Of a stretch of DNA of 64,000 bases, positions 1-6,753 are shown in pieces (positions within the stretch are counted from its first letter, which is position 1; each line of letters opens with the position of its first letter). Made by a program: the position numbers and the translations under genes. The notes below the pieces were generated by a model. It made no database searches. It saw only the letters and a program-made list of their open reading frames with translations, and was not told where the DNA came from. The stretch comes from an uncultured Rhodospirillaceae bacterium (GTDB taxonomy: Bacteria > Pseudomonadota > Alphaproteobacteria > Rhodospirillales > Magnetospirillaceae): the NCBI GenBank assembly GCA_937887565.1, contig CALABS010000059.1, positions 1 through 64,000 of the forward strand, written 5' to 3'.

Positions 1-55
1 CACCCTTGTACGCCTGCGCCTTGAACGGCTTGATCTCGGTGTTGATGAGCGACAT
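1..55 (-). CDS. ahpC: Alkyl hydroperoxide reductase subunit C, N-terminal fragment
   Basis: Only the first 18 codons lie in the window; they read MSLINTEIKPFKAQAYKG, the characteristic N-terminus of AhpC-type 2-Cys peroxiredoxins. AhpC reduces hydrogen peroxide and organic peroxides in the cytoplasm using a peroxidatic cysteine, which would lie outside the window. A good ribosome binding site (AGGAGAGG) sits just before the ATG at 55. The gene lies about 100 bases downstream of the pentaheme cytochrome and diheme peroxidase genes on the same strand, so peroxide defence may be a shared theme. A strong hairpin separates it from those genes, which suggests its own promoter. Confidence 0.85.
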   Translation of the reverse strand, partial: MSLINTEIKPFKAQAYKG

Positions 56-125
56 GAACCTCTCCTCTCTGCTGGGGTGAAAGCGTGGCGGCATGATAGG
101 GGCCGCCACCTGATTTGAAAAACCA

Positions 126-166
126 CAAATATCAACGACAGTGATCGATTTAGCAGATCACTGTCG
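126..166 (-). terminator. Hairpin terminator overlapping the stop of the pentaheme cytochrome gene
   Basis: The arms CGACAGTGATC (136-146) and GATCACTGTCG (156-166) are perfect 11-base inverted repeats with a 9-base loop. On the minus strand the hairpin is followed by a T-rich run. The stop codon of the cytochrome gene (158-160) lies inside one arm. It probably ends transcription before ahpC. An operator for ahpC is an alternative reading. Confidence 0.6.
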
Positions 167-1291
167 GGCATCCTTGGCCCGGGTCTGGAGATAGGTCAGC
201 AGCGTTCCCGCCTCCTGCGCGGTCAGCGGCGTCAACCGCGCCATCGAATTCATGTGGCCGACCCAGTCATTGGCCTTGTAGTCGTCGGGCGAGCGCTTGA
301 CATGGCATAGCGTGCAGTTGTCCTGGTACATGAGGGCCACGTAATCCCACAGCGGCGCCGGATCGGCCAGGAACGCCCCGGCCGGCACCCAGGCATCGAG
401 GCGCGCCTCGGTCCAGATCTGGCCGCTGTCGGCGTCCTCGACCGCGCGCAGCGGCTCGAGGCGGGCGACGGCGGCGTCGGTCAGGGACGCCAAGGTGATC
501 CGCTGTCCCTGGCGGGCGTAGAGGACCGAATCGACGCCCTCGCGCCGCCAGCCGACGATCTCGACCTTGACCGCATCGCCTTCGACCGCCAGCACCCTCA
601 CGGGATTGGCGGACCACAGTTCGCCTTCGGCGTCGCCGGCGGCGGTGGCGCTCAGGGGACGGTTCTCGATGGCGACCACCGTCTCGCCGGGCCTGACCGG
701 CACTTGGGATGCGGTCTCCGCCAGCGACGCGAACAGGCGGCGATGGGTGGCGGTAACGTCGGGCATCTTGTGGGCGACCGCCTTGTGGCAGTCGATGCAG
801 GTCTTGCCGGTCTTGGCGGCCTCGCGCATGGCGCGGGCGGCCTTCATGGACTGCTTGTGGAAGGCCATGGCCTCGAAGGAATGACAGTTGCGGCACTCGC
901 GCGAGTCGCTGGCCCGCATCCGCTCCCATTCCCGCACTGCCAGTTGGTGCCGCTTGGCCTCGAATTTCTCGGGAGTGTCGATCGACCCGATGGCCCAATG
1001 GAACAGTTCGCCGGTCGCCTGCGCCTTGCGGATCAGCTTGTGGGTCCAGTCGCGGGGAACGTGGCAATCGGGGCAGGTGGCGCGCACGCCCGACGGGTTC
1101 TGGTAGTGGGGCGAGGTCTTGTATTCCTGGAAGACCGTGTCGCGCATCACGTGGCAGGCGATGCAGAAATCCATGGTGTTGGTCGCTTCCAGGACGGTAT
1201 TGAATCCGCCCCAGCCGACGATACCGACCATGATTCCCACCAGTCCGATCACCACCACCCCGCGTGCCGAGGGATATCCTTTCCTGGTCAT
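158..1291 (-). CDS. Pentaheme NapC/NirT/TorC-type membrane-anchored cytochrome c
   Basis: The 377-residue protein has one N-terminal membrane anchor (about residues 10-32) and five CXXCH heme motifs, at residues 43, 73, 133, 165 and 326. The first four form the NapC/NirT quinol dehydrogenase module; the fifth lies in a C-terminal extension, as in TorC. Such proteins take electrons from the quinol pool to periplasmic redox partners. No TMAO reductase gene is adjacent. The gene lies 88 bases downstream of the diheme peroxidase gene on the same strand, which may be its electron acceptor. I chose the ATG at 1291, which has a purine-rich leader, over a TTG at 1309. Confidence 0.85.
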   Translation of the reverse strand: MTRKGYPSARGVVVIGLVGIMVGIVGWGGFNTVLEATNTMDFCIACHVMRDTVFQEYKTSPHYQNPSGVRATCPDCHVPRDWTHKLIRKAQATGELFHWAIGSIDTPEKFEAKRHQLAVREWERMRASDSRECRNCHSFEAMAFHKQSMKAARAMREAAKTGKTCIDCHKAVAHKMPDVTATHRRLFASLAETASQVPVRPGETVVAIENRPLSATAAGDAEGELWSANPVRVLAVEGDAVKVEIVGWRREGVDSVLYARQGQRITLASLTDAAVARLEPLRAVEDADSGQIWTEARLDAWVPAGAFLADPAPLWDYVALMYQDNCTLCHVKRSPDDYKANDWVGHMNSMARLTPLTAQEAGTLLTYLQTRAKDARQ

Positions 1292-1379
1292 TTCTTTCTT
1301 CCCAAACAATGAGGCCGGGCGACATTGCTGCCGCCCGGCCCTTTCTTCAATCCCTCACGTCAGGCCGTTGCCGGCGTCA

Positions 1380-2375
1380 TCAGTTGAAGGGCTCCGGCTG
1401 CGGGGTCTTCTCGTTCGAAGGCGGCAGGATCGGCAGCATGAACGACGGCTGGTCGCCGGTCAGGGTCTTGAGGAACGCGACGATGCTGGCGTTCTCCTCG
1501 GCGCTGAACTTGCGGCCCAGCTGGATGCGGCCCATGGTGTCGACCGCCTCGGACATGGTCTCGGCTTCGCCGTCGTGGAAGTACGGATAGGTCATCTCGA
1601 CATTGCGCAGGGTCGGCACCTTGAAGTAGAAGCGATCGGCCTCCTCCTTGGTGACGGCCACGCGGCCCTCGGCCGTGCTGGTCGACTTGTACGGCTCGAC
1701 GACGCCCATCTTCTGGAAGGTGTTGCCACCGGCGGCGGCGCCGTTGTGGCAGGCGGTGCAGCCCGAGTCCTTGAACAGCTCGTAGCCGGCCAGCTCCTGC
1801 TTGGTCAGGGCCTTGTTGTCACCCTTCAGCCACTTGTCGAAGCGCGAATTCGGGGTGACCAGGGTCTCCTCGAACGCGGCGATGGCCTTGGTGACGCCAT
1901 CGATGCTGACCTTGTCGGTCCCGAACACCTTCTTGTACTCGGCGACATAGGCCGGGATCGACTGCAGCACCGAGATCGCCAGGGTGTGGGTCGAGGCCAT
2001 CTCACCCGGGTTGGCGATCGGACCACCGGCCTGGTCCTGCAGGGTCAGGGCGCGGCCGTCCCAGAACTGCGCCAGGTTGAGGCTGGAGTTCAGCACGGTC
2101 GGGGCGTTGATCGGACCCTTGTTCCAGTTGTGGCCGATGGAGGTCTTGAGGTTGTCGGTGCCGCCCATGGACAGGTTATGGCACGAATTGCACGAGATGA
2201 AGCCCGACTTGGACAGGCGCGGATCGAAATACAGCTTCTTGCCCAGTTCAACCAAACCGGCGTCCTTGACCTTGGCCGGCTCGATCGGCTGGATCGGCTC
2301 GTCGGTCCTCGGCGCCGCCATGGCGGCGGTCGCCGACACGGTGAACGCTGCGGCAAGCAGAGCAATCTTATGCAT
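1380..2375 (-). CDS. ccpA: Diheme cytochrome c peroxidase
   Basis: The 331-residue precursor has a Sec signal peptide (residues 1-20) and two heme motifs, CNSCH at residue 62 and CTACH at residue 206, the CcpA/MauG family layout. It would reduce hydrogen peroxide to water in the periplasm with electrons from a c-type cytochrome. The ATG at 2375 follows a strong GGGGGAG site and begins the signal peptide; an upstream in-frame start would place residues ahead of it. The gene precedes the pentaheme cytochrome and probably forms an operon with it. An FNR-like box lies about 135 bases upstream, which fits the frequent oxygen-limited control of this family. Confidence 0.9.
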   Translation of the reverse strand: MHKIALLAAAFTVSATAAMAAPRTDEPIQPIEPAKVKDAGLVELGKKLYFDPRLSKSGFISCNSCHNLSMGGTDNLKTSIGHNWNKGPINAPTVLNSSLNLAQFWDGRALTLQDQAGGPIANPGEMASTHTLAISVLQSIPAYVAEYKKVFGTDKVSIDGVTKAIAAFEETLVTPNSRFDKWLKGDNKALTKQELAGYELFKDSGCTACHNGAAAGGNTFQKMGVVEPYKSTSTAEGRVAVTKEEADRFYFKVPTLRNVEMTYPYFHDGEAETMSEAVDTMGRIQLGRKFSAEENASIVAFLKTLTGDQPSFMLPILPPSNEKTPQPEPFN

Positions 2376-2509
2376 AGGATGACTCCCCCTGGTGACGGAA
2401 CGGAGCAATTGCTCCGGGGTTCATTCCGCATGAACCGCAAGGATCGTAGGCCTGGAGAAAGTGAATTTCAATTATTCTAATTAAGAGAAGTTCTTAGAAT
2501 TTTCCTGAA

Positions 2510-2523
2510 CTGATCCAGATCAA
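2510..2523. promoter_or_regulatory. FNR/Anr-type operator candidate
   Basis: CTGATCCAGATCAA matches the FNR consensus TTGAT-N4-ATCAA with one mismatch. It lies 135 bases upstream of the ccpA start and 246 bases upstream of the DUF2141 start. Control of ccpA by an FNR homologue is plausible from the family. No FNR gene is in the window. Confidence 0.55.
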
Positions 2524-2534
2524 TAAACATCCCT

Positions 2535-2569
2535 GCCCTATCCCTACGTATAATCCGTAGGGATAGGGC
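2535..2569. repeat. Perfect 14-base inverted repeat, 7-base spacer
   Basis: GCCCTATCCCTACG (2535-2548) and CGTAGGGATAGGGC (2556-2569) are exact complements around TATAATC. The arm centres are 21 bases apart, two helical turns, which would suit a dimeric regulator; a transcript hairpin is the other option. The spacer contains TATAAT, a -10-like sequence. Confidence 0.75.
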
Positions 2570-2768
2570 CAAAGCCCTCCCCTTTGCCATGAATTCTCCG
2601 CGTGGGCGTGATTTTTATGCATAGCAACATTTCGCCACCATCATGCCTCGACGGCCGCTTGGGGCCGTGGCCAGGCTCACCGTCACGGCCGAACCTTGAG
2701 AAATGTCATGGGCAAATCGCGCCCTCTGCGCCAACTTTGAATTATTCCATTCTATCTTCAGGTATGCC

Positions 2769-3206
2769 ATGCCCCCGACACGCACCCGCCTCGCCGCCCT
2801 CGTGCTGTTCACCTCGCAAGCCTTGTTCGCCATCAACGCCCAGGCCGCCGACCTTGTCGTCACCCTGGACGGCGTCGCCCACGCCAAGGGCGGCCTTCGG
2901 ATCGGCCTGTACGACAAGCCCGAGACCTTCCGGAAGGAAGACCGTAGCGTCGCCGTGCTGACCGCCGCCGCCACGCCCGGCCGGGCGTCCGTCCGCTTCG
3001 AGAATCTCGCCCCCGGCCGCTATGCGGTGATGGCTTATCATGACGAGGACGGTGACGGCGGCCTGGACCGCTTCATGGGGATGATTCCCACCGAGGGCTA
3101 CGCCCTGTCCAACGACCCCGAGGTTTCGGGGCCGCCGGCCTTCGAGGAATGCGCCTTCGAGCTTCCCGCCGACGGCCGCGAGATCGTGGTGTCGCTTCGT
3201 TATTGA
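2769..3206 (+). CDS. DUF2141 secreted protein
   Basis: The 145-residue protein has a signal peptide (about residues 1-26) and a domain that resembles DUF2141, a beta-rich family of unknown function found outside the cytoplasm. The conserved core includes the GLY segment, an AYHDEDGDG stretch that could bind a divalent ion, and a GYALSND motif. I chose the ATG at 2769 because it starts the signal peptide; the upstream open frame reads as non-coding. It is divergent from ccpA and converges on mop. Confidence 0.75.
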   Translation: MPPTRTRLAALVLFTSQALFAINAQAADLVVTLDGVAHAKGGLRIGLYDKPETFRKEDRSVAVLTAAATPGRASVRFENLAPGRYAVMAYHDEDGDGGLDRFMGMIPTEGYALSNDPEVSGPPAFEECAFELPADGREIVVSLRY

Positions 3207-3215
3207 CCGGGCCCC

Positions 3216-3237
3216 GGCCGCCCCCCCCGGGGCGGCC
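3216..3237. terminator. GC hairpin between convergent genes
   Basis: GGCCGCCCC (3216-3224) and GGGGCGGCC (3229-3237) form a perfect 9-base stem with a CCCC loop. It sits between the ends of the DUF2141 gene and mop. There is no T tract, so it may act as a weak two-way terminator or an mRNA end stabiliser. Confidence 0.45.
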
Positions 3238-3291
3238 GACGGCCGCCGCCTACTTGGCCCCGGGGCGGCCGACGGCCGCCGCCTACTTGGC
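3225..3291. repeat. Tandem 33-base duplication at the 3' end of mop
   Basis: The segment at 3225-3258 is repeated at 3258-3291 with a period of 33 bases. Each copy carries the CTACTTGGC block that contains the mop stop codon and last codons. The outer copy therefore looks like a duplicated gene end lying in the intergenic space. Confidence 0.8.
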
Positions 3292-3486
3292 GAGGATCAC
3301 CTCGGTCGACTTGATGATGGCGGTGGCCTCGTCACCGACCGCGAGACCGAGGTCGTCGACCGCATCCACCGAAACCAGGGAGGTGATGGTCTGGCCGCCA
3401 ATGTCGATCTTGACCTTGGCCATCACCTGGCCCGTGGTGATTTCCACGACCTTGCCCTTGAGGGCGTTGCGGGCACTGAGCTTCAT
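3283..3486 (-). CDS. mop: Mop-type molybdate-binding TOBE domain protein (molbindin)
   Basis: The 67-residue protein is a single TOBE/Mop domain starting MKLSARNALKG, with the conserved stretch around VKIDIGGQTITSLVS. Molbindins assemble as hexamers and store or buffer molybdate in the cytoplasm. The length matches the family. A strong GGAGG site precedes the ATG at 3486. The gene converges on the DUF2141 gene and has a private AT-rich upstream region. Its presence implies active molybdoenzyme synthesis in this organism. The 3' end is partly duplicated downstream. Confidence 0.88.
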   Translation of the reverse strand: MKLSARNALKGKVVEITTGQVMAKVKIDIGGQTITSLVSVDAVDDLGLAVGDEATAIIKSTEVILAK

Positions 3487-3720
3487 GGGTGACCTCCGTT
3501 GTCATGGGCGCCAGTCCAGGCCCCGTGAGAATGGATTTCACGCTTCGTACGCCCGTCCGTCAACCAAGACGACACCATGGCACCCATGAAATATTGCTAT
3601 GGAGCGCAACTATATAACTCTGCGCGACTTCACCTCACGTAGCGATCATTATAGTGTCCGGCAATATATCGCGGCCGTATCCGAAGATCGTCTGGCCTGG
3701 CACGGCCGATTTCGATGCCG

Positions 3721-4356
3721 TCACTCCGCCGCGGCGGTCTCGGCCCGCAACTCGGTCGAGGCGTGGCGCAGGATCTGGACCGCGCCGGACAGGGCCAGCA
3801 CCGCCATGATTCCGGCGACCGCGAAATCCGGCCACCCGGCTCCGGTGGTGAACACCCCGCTGGCGGCGGCCAGGACCGCGAGATTGCCGATGGCGTCGTT
3901 GCGCGAACAGATCCACACCGACCGCATGTTGCTGTCGCCGTCCCGGAACGCATAGAGCATGACCGCCACCGCCACGTTCGCCACCAGCGCCGCGAGGCCG
4001 ACCGCGCCCATCACCGCCGCTTCGGGGACGGTCCCGGTCAGGAGATGGTGGCCGGTATTCGCCAGCACCCACACCCCGAAGAGGCCCATCGTCGCCCCCT
4101 TCAGCATCGACGCCATGGCGCGCCGCCGCAGGCTCATGCCGAAAACGAAGAGACTGACGGCGTAATTGGCGGCATCGCCGAAGAAGTCGAGGGCGTCGGC
4201 CTGAAGCGACGACGACCCGGCCGCCACGCCGGCCCCAAGCTCGATCAGGAACATCGCCGCGTTGATGGCCAGCGCGGCCCACAGCGCGTTCCGGAAACTC
4301 CGGCTCGCCCCTGTCGTCGGCGCATGGCAGCCACCACTGCAACACCCGGAACCCAT
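3721..4356 (-). CDS. Cation diffusion facilitator family metal exporter
   Basis: The 211-residue membrane protein has a Cys/His-rich N-terminus (GSGCCSGGCHAP) that may capture metal, followed by about five or six transmembrane segments. The segment ADALDFFGDAANY carries the aspartates that bind the transported ion in the CDF family, and a second DAIGN motif lies later. It would export Zn, Cd, Co or a similar ion by proton antiport. It is short for the family because it lacks the cytosolic C-terminal domain. The ATG at 4356 has a GGGAGG site; a GTG at 4371 is the alternative. It is divergent from a MerR regulator and shares an operator with it. Confidence 0.85.
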   Translation of the reverse strand: MGSGCCSGGCHAPTTGASRSFRNALWAALAINAAMFLIELGAGVAAGSSSLQADALDFFGDAANYAVSLFVFGMSLRRRAMASMLKGATMGLFGVWVLANTGHHLLTGTVPEAAVMGAVGLAALVANVAVAVMLYAFRDGDSNMRSVWICSRNDAIGNLAVLAAASGVFTTGAGWPDFAVAGIMAVLALSGAVQILRHASTELRAETAAAE

Positions 4357-4396
4357 CCCTACCTCCCGCACGATAACGCTGATAGGGTCAGCGTGA

Positions 4397-4417
4397 AGTC
4401 TGTAGCCACTACAGGGT
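4397..4417. promoter_or_regulatory. MerR-type operator (CadR/PbrR/ZntR-like)
   Basis: On the minus strand ACCCTGTAG and CTACAGACT flank a TGG centre, the dyad seen at MerR-family heavy-metal promoters such as cadR. A TTGACC -35 element (4415-4420, minus strand) overlaps its edge. It points towards the CDF exporter gene. I see no good -10 at the usual 19-20 base spacing. Confidence 0.7.
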
Positions 4418-4426
4418 CAAGCGGAA

Positions 4427-4828
4427 ATGACGACCATGAAGGCCATGAGCATCGGCGCGTTGAGCGCCGCCACCGGGGTCAATACCGAAACCATCCGCTA
4501 TTACGAGCGCACCGGCCTGCTCCCCGAGCCCGATCGCACGCCGGCCGGCTATCGCCAGTACCGGCCGGAGCACCTGCGGCGGCTGTCGTTCATCCGCAAG
4601 GGGCGCGAGCTCGGATTCTCCATCGATGCCGTCCGAACCCTGCTGCGCCTGGCCGAGCATCCGGACACCCCGTGCGAGGACGCCGACCGCATCGCGTCCG
4701 ACCACCTTGCCGACGTCGAGCGCAAGATCGAGGAGCTGGGGCGCCTGCGGGACGCCCTGCGCGGGATGACCAACTGTTGCGCCCATTCGGTCGCCGAGTG
4801 CAGGATCATCGACGCGCTGGCATCATGA
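4427..4828 (+). CDS. MerR-family heavy-metal-responsive regulator
   Basis: The 133-residue protein has the N-terminal MerR winged helix (IGALSAATGVNTETIRYYER), a dimerisation helix and a metal-binding end. Candidate ligands are Cys83 and a C-terminal loop with Cys117, Cys118, His120 and Cys125, close to the ZntR/CadR pattern but with a shorter CCxH spacing. It should bind the dyad at 4397-4417 and activate the divergent CDF gene when metal is bound. Zn, Cd or Pb is more likely than Cu(I), given the cysteine-histidine pattern, but the sequence does not settle the metal. ATG codons at 4436 and 4445 are alternative starts. Confidence 0.87.
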   Translation: MTTMKAMSIGALSAATGVNTETIRYYERTGLLPEPDRTPAGYRQYRPEHLRRLSFIRKGRELGFSIDAVRTLLRLAEHPDTPCEDADRIASDHLADVERKIEELGRLRDALRGMTNCCAHSVAECRIIDALAS

Positions 4829-4840
4829 CGCCGCGCGGGG

Positions 4841-5767
4841 TCACAGTCCCAAGGGATGGACCGGCCCGAACGAGGCGGCCAGCAGCGACACCGCCAAGGC
4901 GGCGATGATCCCGCCGCCCACCATCCCGACGGCATTGGCCGCGCGCTCCACACCCACCGTCCGCCGTCCGAGGCGCGAGACCGCCCATCTCCGGGCGCCG
5001 ACGGTCAAGGCGGCCAGCGCCGCCACCGTGACGGCGGTTCCGGCCGACATGGCCGCCACCGCCCCTATGCCGGCCCACGGCAGCCCCATGGAATTGGCCA
5101 GCACCAGCACCAGCACCGCGCCGCTGCACGGCCGCAGGCCGATGGACAGGACGACCGCCACCCGTCCCCGCCAATCGGCGGCCCGCGCCAGGTGCCGCTG
5201 GCCGGGCGCCAGCGAGGTGGCACAGCCGCAGCCGATGCCACGGGAACCGATCGCGGTGATGCCGGCGGGCCGGAACGACGCCGCCAACCGCGCCGCCGCC
5301 CGCGCGGCCAGGAACAGGCCCAGCATGGCCAGGAGCGCGAAGCTCAGGCGCTCGCTCCAGGCCACCGCCGAGCGGGCGTCGCGCGGCAGCCATCCCGCCA
5401 CGAACAGCACCCCGTAGACGACGACCACGGCCACCACGCCCTGGACCAGCGCCGACGACACCGCCAGTCCGATCCCGCGAGCAAGATGGCTTTCCTGGGT
5501 CAGCAGGTAAGTGGCGATGACCGCCTTGCCGTGTCCTGGCCCGGCGGCATGGAAGACGCCATAGGCCAGGCTGACGCCGGCCAGGGCCCAACCGGCGGCG
5601 CCGTTCGCCGCCAAAGCATGCAGATGCCCGGCCAGTTGGCGGTGCAGCAACCGCTGCTGCTCGAACAACCACGCGACCGCCTGGTCCCATGGTCCCACCG
5701 CCCAGGCATCGGCGGGAATCGCGGCGGCCATCAATGCCGCCATCACGGCGACGATCAGCGGCCGCAT
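4841..5767 (-). CDS. NicO/RcnA-type nickel-cobalt exporter
   Basis: The 308-residue protein has a signal-like first helix and about six further membrane segments. It carries the NicO-family motif HAAGPGHGKAV in an early helix and a later RPCSGAVLVL motif. The family exports Ni(II) and Co(II) or supplies nickel to enzymes. The ATG at 5767 starts the first hydrophobic segment; the open frame extends upstream, but that part reads as the neighbouring gene out of frame. It overlaps the end of the DUF1007 gene by 13 bases, so the two are translationally coupled. The stop faces the merR gene. Confidence 0.82.
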   Translation of the reverse strand: MRPLIVAVMAALMAAAIPADAWAVGPWDQAVAWLFEQQRLLHRQLAGHLHALAANGAAGWALAGVSLAYGVFHAAGPGHGKAVIATYLLTQESHLARGIGLAVSSALVQGVVAVVVVYGVLFVAGWLPRDARSAVAWSERLSFALLAMLGLFLAARAAARLAASFRPAGITAIGSRGIGCGCATSLAPGQRHLARAADWRGRVAVVLSIGLRPCSGAVLVLVLANSMGLPWAGIGAVAAMSAGTAVTVAALAALTVGARRWAVSRLGRRTVGVERAANAVGMVGGGIIAALAVSLLAASFGPVHPLGL

Positions 5768-6429
5768 CGAATCTCGACCCGTTCGGCGAACTCGGCGCCC
5801 AGGCCGTCGCCGCCCTTCTGGGTGCGGTCGAGCGCCTGGGCCAGCGTTACGGTCTCGAGGGACGGCGACGGCACGACGATCTCGTGGCGGCATCCAGCCG
5901 GCGCCCCCACCAGCCGCACCGCGTCGGGCGCCTCGGCGTGCAGCATCTCGATATAGTAGGTGGGATCGAAGATGGCGTATTCGACGACGCCCTCGGGTCG
6001 GACCGGAGCCTTAAGGGGAAGGCGGAAGCTCATTTCCAGTCTGGAGCCCACCATCCGCGACGAGGCCTCCACCGGCGCCGCCACCGCGACCCGCTGGCCC
6101 GCCGCGGTGACGCGGGTGAAGGTGTCGTAATCGGCCAGATTGCGGAGGTTCTCGGCCAGGAGCGCGTCGAGCTGGTCGCGATCCGGCCGCCCGTCGCGGT
6201 CGCGGTCGAAGCCCTCGGTGGCGAAGGCGGTGTAATACTCGTCGAACAGCCAGGTCTGGCGCAGACCGACAATCCGTCCGGCCTCGAACAAGACCGCGAC
6301 GCGCACGTCGATCCAGGCATGGGGATGAGCGGCGGCTGGAGGAACGGGCCATCCGGCGAGGACCAGGACGGCCAGCACGATGAGGCGGATCAGGACACGG
6401 CTCTCCGGCGACGGGGGAACGGCCATCAT
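5755..6429 (-). CDS. DUF1007 periplasmic protein, partner of NicO transporter
   Basis: The 224-residue protein has a signal peptide (about residues 1-35) followed by the HPHAWID motif that marks the mature N-terminus of DUF1007 proteins. The DRDRDGRPDRDQL segment near residue 75 looks like an EF-hand loop. DUF1007 genes are regularly found next to NicO transporter genes, as here, and are thought to assist Ni/Co handling in the periplasm; no biochemical role is established to my knowledge. It is the first gene of a two-gene operon. Confidence 0.78.
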   Translation of the reverse strand: MMAVPPSPESRVLIRLIVLAVLVLAGWPVPPAAAHPHAWIDVRVAVLFEAGRIVGLRQTWLFDEYYTAFATEGFDRDRDGRPDRDQLDALLAENLRNLADYDTFTRVTAAGQRVAVAAPVEASSRMVGSRLEMSFRLPLKAPVRPEGVVEYAIFDPTYYIEMLHAEAPDAVRLVGAPAGCRHEIVVPSPSLETVTLAQALDRTQKGGDGLGAEFAERVEIRCGR

Positions 6430-6462
6430 AGCCGCCTCACCCGCCCGTTGCCAACCGCACGC

Positions 6463-6588
6463 CTACGGTTTTCCCTTGCCCGGCTTGGGCTTGGCCGCCG
6501 GCGGCTTGGCCGGCGCCCCCTTCCTCTTGGCCAGATGGCACAATGCGTCGGCGATCGCCGCTGCCTTCAAATTACGCCACAGGAACAC
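6463..6588 (-). CDS. Possible small basic protein
   Basis: A 41-codon frame starts at a GTG (6588) placed five bases after a GGAGG site and ends with TAG at 6463. The product begins MFLWRNLKAAAIADALCHLAK and ends in a Lys/Pro/Ala-rich tail of about 20 residues. I recognise no family. It lies just upstream of the DUF1007 gene on the same strand, in the gap divergent to bfr1. It may simply be an open stretch. Confidence 0.35.
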   Translation of the reverse strand: MFLWRNLKAAAIADALCHLAKRKGAPAKPPAAKPKPGKGKP

Positions 6589-6671
6589 GCGGGCCTCCGA
6601 GCAAACGGATTCGAACGGGGATTGCCACCGTCCTCAAACGTCCCCAATGTATTAACATATCTCAATTGCCG

Positions 6672-6692
6672 TGCGATTGCGAGCGATTTGCA
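6672..6692. promoter_or_regulatory. Possible iron-responsive operator upstream of bfr1
   Basis: The stretch has two GCGATT repeats and ends in ATTTGCA, the half-site style of alphaproteobacterial Fur/Irr boxes. It lies 62-82 bases upstream of the bfr1 start. The match is loose, so this is a candidate only. Confidence 0.25.
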
Positions 6693-6753
6693 TTCACATC
6701 CCCAATTTGCCCCATCCCCTATCATTCGAGGGGAAGTCTCCCAGGAGGGATCG

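Larger units (their letters stand above)
2376..2768. other. Intergenic regulatory region between ccpA and the DUF2141 gene
   Basis: This 393-base divergent gap is much richer in A and T than its surroundings. It contains an FNR-like box (2510-2523) and a perfect 14-base inverted repeat (2535-2569), annotated separately. I see no convincing gene in it. Promoters for both flanking genes should lie here. Confidence 0.6.

Noticed and set aside
3600..3680. Possible ModE (molybdate) operator upstream of mop
   Set aside because: There are ATATAT blocks (TATATAACT, AATATATCG), but they do not form a proper dyad at the usual spacing. Left as an AT-rich promoter region.
6600..6630. tRNA-like GTTCGAATCC sequence
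   Set aside because: The flanking bases do not form a T arm, and no acceptor or anticodon stem is present; chance match.
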